Shown here one piece after another: positions 60,803 through 64,000 of a stretch of 64,000 bases of DNA (the stretch's first letter is position 1; each line of letters begins with the position of its first letter). Under the pieces are notes generated by a model that had not been told where the DNA came from, searched no databases, and saw only the letters and a list, made by a program, of their open reading frames with translations. The DNA is from Collinsella sp. Its GTDB lineage: Bacteria; Actinomycetota; Coriobacteriia; Coriobacteriales; Coriobacteriaceae. The stretch is taken from contig DXMA01000001.1 of assembly GCA_019414445.1 (NCBI GenBank), positions 124,001 through 188,000 of the forward strand, written 5' to 3'. The position numbers and the translations under genes are program-made.

Positions 60803-61026
60803 ACGAAATGCCGACCGAATACCCCAAAAAATCGACCGTATGCCGAATTAGAAGTTCATTTTTTGCGAAAAAACGGTATATGCAAAAACTTTACCAACCG
60901 TTCTAACCGCTGCTATCTGGGCGATATTTTAGTTTGGCGACGCACCGAAGAAAAAACGTTTTATCAATGTTGAGCATCATACGGTCTGCATCGTTGCTTA
61001 TGGACCATATTTCCAAATGGATTGTT

Positions 61027-61056
61027 TTGGCTAGACGCGTTGCTTTGGGGTACCAT
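61027..61056 (+). promoter_or_regulatory. Promoter of the P-type ATPase gene
   Basis: TTGGCT (61027-61032), 18-nt spacer, TACCAT (61051-61056). This gives a leader of about 110 nt before the start codon. Confidence 0.6.
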
Positions 61057-61070
61057 AGCTCCACTATCAA

Positions 61071-61177
61071 CTGCCGCTCAGCACGGCAGCCTTGATGAGC
61101 CCTTGCCCTTCTCCTGGGAATTATGATCGGGCATCAATCTGCTGAGTGGCCCGAATCCCAGGAGGGGACTCTATATG
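61071..61177 (+). ncRNA. Candidate riboswitch-like leader with two pseudoknots
   Basis: P1 CTGCCG/CGGCAG has the loop CTCAGCA, which is the exact complement of TGCTGAG (61140-61146). P2 TTGAT/ATCAA plus GCCC/GGGC (61092-61102 with 61129-61137) has a loop containing CTCCTGGGA (61111-61119), the exact complement of TCCCAGGAG (61156-61164), which holds the ribosome binding site. The fold would hide the start region. It matches no riboswitch class I can recall. Confidence 0.65.
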
Positions 61178-63856
61178 CAAAAGGAATACCTGTCCGCCGC
61201 GGCGGAGGTACTCAGCGACCAGGGCGTCGATGAGAACCTCGGCCTAAGCAACGACGAGGCGTCGTCGCGTCTCGCCAAGACAGGCCCTAACAAGCTCGAG
61301 GAAGCCGAAAAGACACCGCTGTGGAAGCGCTTCTTTGAGCAGATGGCAGACCCCATGGTCATCATGCTGATCGCGGCCGCGGTTATCAGCGCGCTTACGG
61401 GCATGGTCAAGGGCGAGGCGGACTTTGCCGATGTTGCCATCATCATGTTCGTCGTTATCGTCAACTCGGTGCTGGGCGTGGTCCAGGAAGCCAAGAGCGA
61501 GGAGGCCCTCGAGGCCCTGCAGGAGATGAGTGCGGCGCAGTCCAAGGTGCTACGCGACGGCAAGCTCGTGCACCTGCCGAGCGCCGAGCTCGTGCCCGGC
61601 GACGTGATCATGCTCGAGGCGGGCGACTCCGTCCCGGCCGACTGCCGCGTGCTCGAGAGCGCCACGATGAAGATCGAAGAGGCCGCGCTCACCGGCGAGT
61701 CCGTGCCCGTCGAGAAGCATGCCAACGTGATCGAGCTCGCCGCCGGCACCGACGACGTGCCGCTCGGCGACCGTAAGAACATGTGCTATATGGGCTCCAC
61801 CGTCGTGTACGGCCGTGGTCGCGCCGTCGTGGTCGGCACCGGCATGAACACCGAGATGGGCAAGATCGCCGGCGCCCTGGCCGAGGCCAAGGAAGAGCTC
61901 ACGCCGCTGCAGGTGAAGCTCGCCGAGCTCAGCCGCATCCTCACCATCATGGTGATCGTCATCTGCGTCGTCATCTTTGGCGTTGACATCCTCCGCCACG
62001 GCGTGGGCAACGTCCTTACCGATCCGACTGCCCTGCTCGACACCTTTATGGTTGCCGTCTCGCTCGCCGTCGCCGCCATCCCCGAGGGCCTTGTTGCCGT
62101 CGTGACCATCGTCCTTTCGCTTGGCGTGACCAAGATGGCCAAGCGCCAGGCGATTATCCGCAAGCTCTCTGCTGTCGAGACCCTTGGCTGCACACAGACC
62201 ATCTGCTCCGACAAGACCGGTACCCTTACCCAGAACAAGATGACCGTCGTCAAGCACGAGCTCGCTGCGCCCAAGGAGAAGTTCCTGGCCGGCATGGCGC
62301 TGTGCTCCGATGCTCAGTGGGACGAGGAGCTGGGCGAGGCCGTGGGCGAGCCGACCGAGTGCGCGCTCGTCAACGACGCCGGCAAGGCTGGCCTCACCGG
62401 CCTGACTGCCGAGCATCCGCGCGTGGGCGAGGCCCCGTTCGACTCGGGCCGCAAGATGATGTCCGTGATCGTCGAGACCTTGGATGGCGAGTACGAGCAG
62501 TATACCAAGGGCGCGCCCGACGTGGTGATCGGCCTGTGCACCCATATCTACGAGGGCGAAAAGGTCGTCCCGCTGACCGAGGAGCGTCGCGCCGAGCTCG
62601 TGGCCGCCAACAAGGCCATGGCCGACGAGGCTCTGCGCGTGCTGGCGCTGGCAAGCCGCACCTACACCGAGGTCCCGAGCGACTGCAGCCCCGCTGCGCT
62701 CGAGCACGACCTGGTCTTCTGCGGCCTGTCCGGCATGATCGACCCGGTCCGCCCCGAGGTCGCCGAAGCCATCCGCGAGGCCCACGACGCTGGCATTCGC
62801 ACCGTCATGATCACGGGCGACCACATCGACACCGCCGTGGCCATCGCCAAGCAGCTGGGCATCGTCACCGATCGCAGCCATGCCATCACCGGTGCCGACC
62901 TCGATCGCATGAGCGACGAGGAACTCGACGCGCACATCGAGGACTACGGCGTGTACGCCCGCGTCCAGCCCGAGCACAAGACACGCATCGTCGAGGCTTG
63001 GAAGTCGCGCGACCAGATCGTGGCCATGACGGGCGACGGCGTCAACGACGCCCCGTCCATCAAGCGCGCCGACATCGGCGTTGGCATGGGCATCACCGGT
63101 ACCGATGTCACCAAGAACGTCGCCGACATGGTGCTTGCCGACGACAATTTCGCCACCATCATCGGTGCCTGCGAAGAGGGCCGTCGCATCTACGACAACA
63201 TCCGCAAGGTCATCCAGTTCCTGCTTTCGGCCAACCTTGCCGAGGTCTTCTCGGTGTTTATCGCCACGCTCATCGGCTTTACCATCTTCCAGCCGGTGCA
63301 GCTGCTGTGGGTGAACCTGGTTACCGACTGCTTCCCTGCGCTCGCGCTGGGCATGGAGGACGCCGAGGGCGACATCATGAAGCGCAAGCCGCGCAACGCC
63401 AAGGATGGTGTCTTTGCCGGACATATGGGTCTGGACTGCGTGGTCCAGGGCCTAATCATCACCGTGCTGGTGCTGGCGAGCTTCTTTGTGGGCGTGTACT
63501 TTGACATGGGCTACATCCACATCGCCGATATGATCGCCGGCAATGCCGACGAGGAAGGCGTGATGATGGCGTTCATCACGCTCAACATGGTCGAGATTTT
63601 CCACTGCTTCAATATGCGCAGCCGTCGTGCGTCGCTGTTCACCATGAAGAAGCAGAACAAGTGGCTGTGGGCTTCCGCCGCTCTGGCACTGGTGCTGACG
63701 GTGATCGTGACCGTGCAGCCGACGCTTGCCGAGATGTTCTTTGGCCCTGTGACGCTTGAGCTCAAGGGCGTTGTCGCTGCCCTGGGCCTTGCCTTCCTGA
63801 TTATTCCGCTGATGGAGATCTACAAGGCGATCATGCGCGCGGTCGAGAAGGAGTAG
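61175..63856 (+). CDS. P-type cation-transporting ATPase (Ca2+-ATPase-like, P2 type)
   Basis: 893 residues. Actuator TGES (~173), phosphorylation site DKTGTLTQNK (Asp ~347), nucleotide domain with KGAPDVV, hinge TGDGVNDAPSIKRADIGVGM (~619), and ten expected membrane segments. Membrane helix 4 carries AAIPEGL and helix 6 NLVTDCFPALALG, the ion-binding residues of Ca2+ pumps of the PMR1/SERCA type. It exports Ca2+ or Mn2+ from the cell. Translation likely depends on the structured leader described above. Confidence 0.92.
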   Translation: MQKEYLSAAAEVLSDQGVDENLGLSNDEASSRLAKTGPNKLEEAEKTPLWKRFFEQMADPMVIMLIAAAVISALTGMVKGEADFADVAIIMFVVIVNSVLGVVQEAKSEEALEALQEMSAAQSKVLRDGKLVHLPSAELVPGDVIMLEAGDSVPADCRVLESATMKIEEAALTGESVPVEKHANVIELAAGTDDVPLGDRKNMCYMGSTVVYGRGRAVVVGTGMNTEMGKIAGALAEAKEELTPLQVKLAELSRILTIMVIVICVVIFGVDILRHGVGNVLTDPTALLDTFMVAVSLAVAAIPEGLVAVVTIVLSLGVTKMAKRQAIIRKLSAVETLGCTQTICSDKTGTLTQNKMTVVKHELAAPKEKFLAGMALCSDAQWDEELGEAVGEPTECALVNDAGKAGLTGLTAEHPRVGEAPFDSGRKMMSVIVETLDGEYEQYTKGAPDVVIGLCTHIYEGEKVVPLTEERRAELVAANKAMADEALRVLALASRTYTEVPSDCSPAALEHDLVFCGLSGMIDPVRPEVAEAIREAHDAGIRTVMITGDHIDTAVAIAKQLGIVTDRSHAITGADLDRMSDEELDAHIEDYGVYARVQPEHKTRIVEAWKSRDQIVAMTGDGVNDAPSIKRADIGVGMGITGTDVTKNVADMVLADDNFATIIGACEEGRRIYDNIRKVIQFLLSANLAEVFSVFIATLIGFTIFQPVQLLWVNLVTDCFPALALGMEDAEGDIMKRKPRNAKDGVFAGHMGLDCVVQGLIITVLVLASFFVGVYFDMGYIHIADMIAGNADEEGVMMAFITLNMVEIFHCFNMRSRRASLFTMKKQNKWLWASAALALVLTVIVTVQPTLAEMFFGPVTLELKGVVAALGLAFLIIPLMEIYKAIMRAVEKE

Positions 63857-63879
63857 GTCGAAAGGCCATCCTTCCCACC

Positions 63880-63971
63880 GGCCCGACTGCCTGCGGGGTT
63901 TCTTCCTCGCTGGTCCTCGCGCTTCGCGCTGCGGGATCGCTCGGAAGAAACCCCTCCCGGCGGGCGGGCCT
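63880..63971. terminator. Long hairpin after the P-type ATPase gene
   Basis: GGGGTTTCTTCC (63895-63906) pairs perfectly with GGAAGAAACCCC (63943-63954); outer GGCCCG/CGGGCC and inner GCGC/GCGC pairs extend it. No T run, so it may be a structured 3' element rather than a simple terminator. The last 29 nt of the window show nothing further. Confidence 0.55.
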
Positions 63972-64000
63972 TCGGATAACCTCGCGGGACCATTGGCTGA

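Noticed and set aside
61550..63424. 624-codon minus-strand frame opposite the P-type ATPase gene
   Set aside because: Gly/Asp/His/Val-rich shadow of the pump's codon pattern, without motif or start site.

Overview
The window looks like a chromosomal piece of a gut actinobacterium of the class Coriobacteriia, most likely Collinsella or a close relative. The reasons are: GC-rich codon use, ATG/GTG/TTG starts behind strong GGAGG-type ribosome binding sites, repeated TACCAT/TACAAT-type -10 boxes, mannose-family PTS operons paired with SIS-domain deglycases and many GntR/HutC regulators, and intergenic regions packed with small hairpin repeats. The genus is inferred from gene content; I could not search a database.

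Layout. 1-3.2 kb: a membrane-anchored Ser/Thr kinase-like protein and an FHA-domain protein, both on the minus strand. 3.4-9.8 kb: mfd, a PAP2 phosphatase, a threonine-aldolase-like enzyme and a GNAT acetyltransferase. 9.8-24.3 kb: a sugar-amine island with three GntR regulators, three FrlB-like SIS deglycases, a mannose-family PTS (IIAB, IIC, IID), a DMT exporter and a HAD phosphatase, interrupted by yitT-like and recQ genes. 24.4-33 kb: an L-2-hydroxyacid dehydrogenase, metA, a nuclease-fold protein, 5-formyl-THF cyclo-ligase, the hicAB toxin-antitoxin and an M16C metalloprotease. 33.5-38.2 kb: a second GntR-PTS-deglycase operon (IIA, IIB, SIS, IIC, IID). 38.6-42.3 kb: an AlbA_2 regulator with an operator array, and several small poorly known genes. 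42.6-49.7 kb: tRNA-Val, a second DMT transporter, a DUF4012 protein, glmM and an M32 carboxypeptidase. 49.8-53.9 kb: a T-box leader with pheS-pheT. 54-57.8 kb: an ECF Ni/Co importer behind a NikR-like palindrome, then a Zn-dependent phospholipase C family protein. 57.8-64 kb: another nuclease-fold protein, pyk, and a P-type cation ATPase behind a highly structured leader.

How the parts fit. The two PTS operons and four deglycases form a plausible system for taking up glycated amino acids (Amadori products). The PTS would phosphorylate the sugar during import, and the SIS enzyme would split the 6-phosphate into glucose-6-phosphate and a free amine or amino acid. All four SIS proteins keep a Glu and a His 16 residues apart, matching the catalytic pair described for FraB/FrlB deglycases. 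Shared operator-like sequences link the exporter gene, both PTS loci and one gntR.

The most unusual signals are non-coding. (1) A 134-nt element occurs twice, directly after the gntR and glmM stop codons; it has identical outer parts and compensatory changes in its helices. (2) The leader of the P-type ATPase can fold into two pseudoknots, one of which hides the ribosome binding site. (3) Several families of interspersed hairpin repeats are present: GAGCGTGGA units, GGGGACAG REP-like palindromes, and ~124-bp inverted-repeat elements.
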